Origin: an uncultured Sutterella sp.
Lineage (GTDB): Bacteria > Pseudomonadota > Gammaproteobacteria > Burkholderiales > Burkholderiaceae_F
Direction of reading: 5' to 3'
DNA: 6,336 nucleotides
Assembly (NCBI GenBank): GCA_902477615.1
Contig: CABSHY010000081.1
Span: forward strand, 1 to 6,336
Part shown: positions 5,589 through 6,336 of the stretch, piece by piece
How the letters are laid out: each line of letters starts with the position of its first letter
Position numbering within the stretch: position 1 is the first letter of the stretch
The notes under the pieces: generated by a model
Told to the model about the DNA's origin: nothing
The model's input: the letters and a program-made list of their open reading frames with translations, nothing else
Database searches by the model: none
Made by a program: the position numbers and the translations under genes

Positions 5589-5695
5589 CGTCTTGTGTCT
5601 ACGGGTACATAAGACGATAAAAAAAATACCCCTTGATCGAAAGATCGACTCATTGAAATCGGTTAGGAAAGACAAAACAGTTTGCCGTCCCTAAC
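5589..5695 (+). other. Structured leader region before the fumarase gene
   Basis: Three potential hairpins stand in a row: 5589-5598 with 5607-5616 (10 bp, one wobble); 5633-5638 with 5643-5648 around a GAAA tetraloop; and 5662-5667 with 5690-5695, extended by GAC/GTC (5671-5673 with 5687-5689) after an AAA bulge. A run of eight A follows the first hairpin. None has a T run on the plus strand, so they are not terminators. They could be 5' leader RNA or DNA dyads around a promoter. The only promoter candidate, TTGTGT 5593 with GATAAA 5616 (spacer 17), is weak. It matches no riboswitch I recognise. Confidence 0.3.
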
Positions 5696-5725
5696 TAATA
5701 GTGCACTAGAAAGGAGAGATAAAAG

Positions 5726-6336
5726 ATGTCTCAATTACCTGAATTCAAATACGCTCCGATGTTCCAAACGGGCAAAGACGACACGGAATATGAATTAATC
5801 ACCAAAGACTACGTCTCCGTGAGCGAATTTGAAGGTAAGCCGATTCTTAAGGTTCAACCCGAAGCATTGACCACGTTGATTAACACCGCGTTCCACAACG
5901 TTAACTTCTTGTTGCGTCGCTCCCATAACGAAGCAGTCGCCAAGATTTTGAACGACCCGGAATCTTCTGATAACGACAAATACGTTGCCTTGACGATGTT
6001 GCGCAACGCTGAAATCTCCGCCAAGGGAATCCTCCCGATCTGCCAAGATACGGGTACGGCTATTGTTCACGGTGAAAAGGGTCAACAAGTTTGGACGGAC
6101 TTCTGTGATGAAGAAGCCATCAGCTTGGGCGTTTACAATACCTACACGCAAGACGCTTTGCGTTATTCCCAAAACGCTCCCTTGACGATGTACAAGGAAG
6201 TCAACACCAAGTGCAACCTCCCGGCTCAAATCGACATTGAAGCCACGGAAGGCGACGAATACAAGTTCTTGTGCGTTGTGAAGGGTGGTGGTTCTGCCAA
6301 CAAGTCCTACCTCTTCCAAAAGACCAAGGCCATTTT
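5726..6336 (+). CDS. fumB: Class I fumarate hydratase, N-terminal part (runs off the window)
   Basis: The first 203 complete codons of an open frame that continues past the last base; family members have about 550 residues. It interconverts (S)-malate and fumarate in the cytoplasm using an oxygen-sensitive [4Fe-4S] cluster. It follows E. coli FumA/FumB closely: KDDTEYELIT from 17, SVSEFEGKPILKVQPEALT 31-49, ILPICQDTGTAIV 102-114, RYSQNAPLTMYKEVNT 146-161 and KGGGSANK 186-193. Cys106 is the first cluster ligand; the other two cysteines lie beyond the window. AAGGAG 9 bases before the ATG gives a strong start. It follows dcuB as fumB does in E. coli, which is why that symbol is chosen; sequence alone cannot tell FumA from FumB. 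Codon use (TTG, CCG, GAA) resembles dcuB and suggests high expression. The product would feed fumarate to fumarate reductase while DcuB handles uptake and succinate export. Confidence 0.95.
   Translation, partial: MSQLPEFKYAPMFQTGKDDTEYELITKDYVSVSEFEGKPILKVQPEALTTLINTAFHNVNFLLRRSHNEAVAKILNDPESSDNDKYVALTMLRNAEISAKGILPICQDTGTAIVHGEKGQQVWTDFCDEEAISLGVYNTYTQDALRYSQNAPLTMYKEVNTKCNLPAQIDIEATEGDEYKFLCVVKGGGSANKSYLFQKTKAI

Noticed and set aside
5633..5648. FNR-like box TTGAT...ATC before the fumarase gene
   Set aside because: The spacer is 6 rather than 4 bases and the second half is ATCGA, not ATCAA. It is more simply a small hairpin.
5220..5675. 151-residue minus-strand open frame across the end of dcuB and the terminator
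   Set aside because: It covers conserved DcuB motifs and a terminator, lacks a ribosome site and has a low-complexity Arg/His/Asp composition.
5795..6319. 174-residue minus-strand open frame over the fumarase
   Set aside because: The plus strand here encodes an unmistakable class I fumarase; the antisense frame arises from its codon bias.

Overview
The window looks like a chromosomal stretch from an anaerobic or facultative proteobacterium that handles C4-dicarboxylates. It encodes two Dcu-family transporters, and the second is followed by an oxygen-sensitive class I fumarase, the same order as dcuB-fumB in Escherichia coli. Mid-range base composition, heavy use of TTG for Leu and CCG for Pro, and the mix of Dcu paralogues, an FCD-type GntR regulator and an M20 amidohydrolase would fit a gut betaproteobacterium of the Sutterellaceae/Parasutterella kind. 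That placement is an inference from style, not from a search.

Layout. 1-63: last codons of an upstream gene, apparently a membrane protein. 79-1383 (+): M20 zinc amidohydrolase of the Acy1L2/AbgB type, 15 bases downstream and probably in the same operon. 1402-1436: strong hairpin shared by convergent genes. 1456-2118 (-): GntR/FCD repressor-type regulator. 2119-2477: 359-base divergent control region with a perfect -10 box for the regulator, two perfect 16-bp palindromes, a further 7-bp-arm inverted repeat, and a helically phased cluster of TTGTC half-sites. 2478-3812 (+): divergent Dcu-family paralogue with its own terminator. 3813-4163: 351 bases without a gene, holding that terminator and several inverted repeats upstream of 4164-5513 (+), a clear DcuB homologue. 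5514-5725: terminator plus a structured leader, then a class I fumarase from 5726 that runs off the end.

How the parts may work together. DcuB would exchange external fumarate, malate or aspartate for succinate, while the fumarase converts malate to fumarate for fumarate respiration. The GntR protein probably controls itself and the divergent Dcu-like gene through TTGTC-GACAA sites, and perhaps DcuB, because one ATTGTCC half-site lies upstream of it. The Dcu-like paralogue has lost several residues conserved in DcuB, so its substrate may differ. The amidohydrolase could supply an amino acid or carboxylate from an imported conjugate. I see no mobile element, CRISPR array, tRNA or rRNA. The most interesting material is the regulatory architecture at 2140-2402 and the diverged Dcu paralogue, not a clearly new system.
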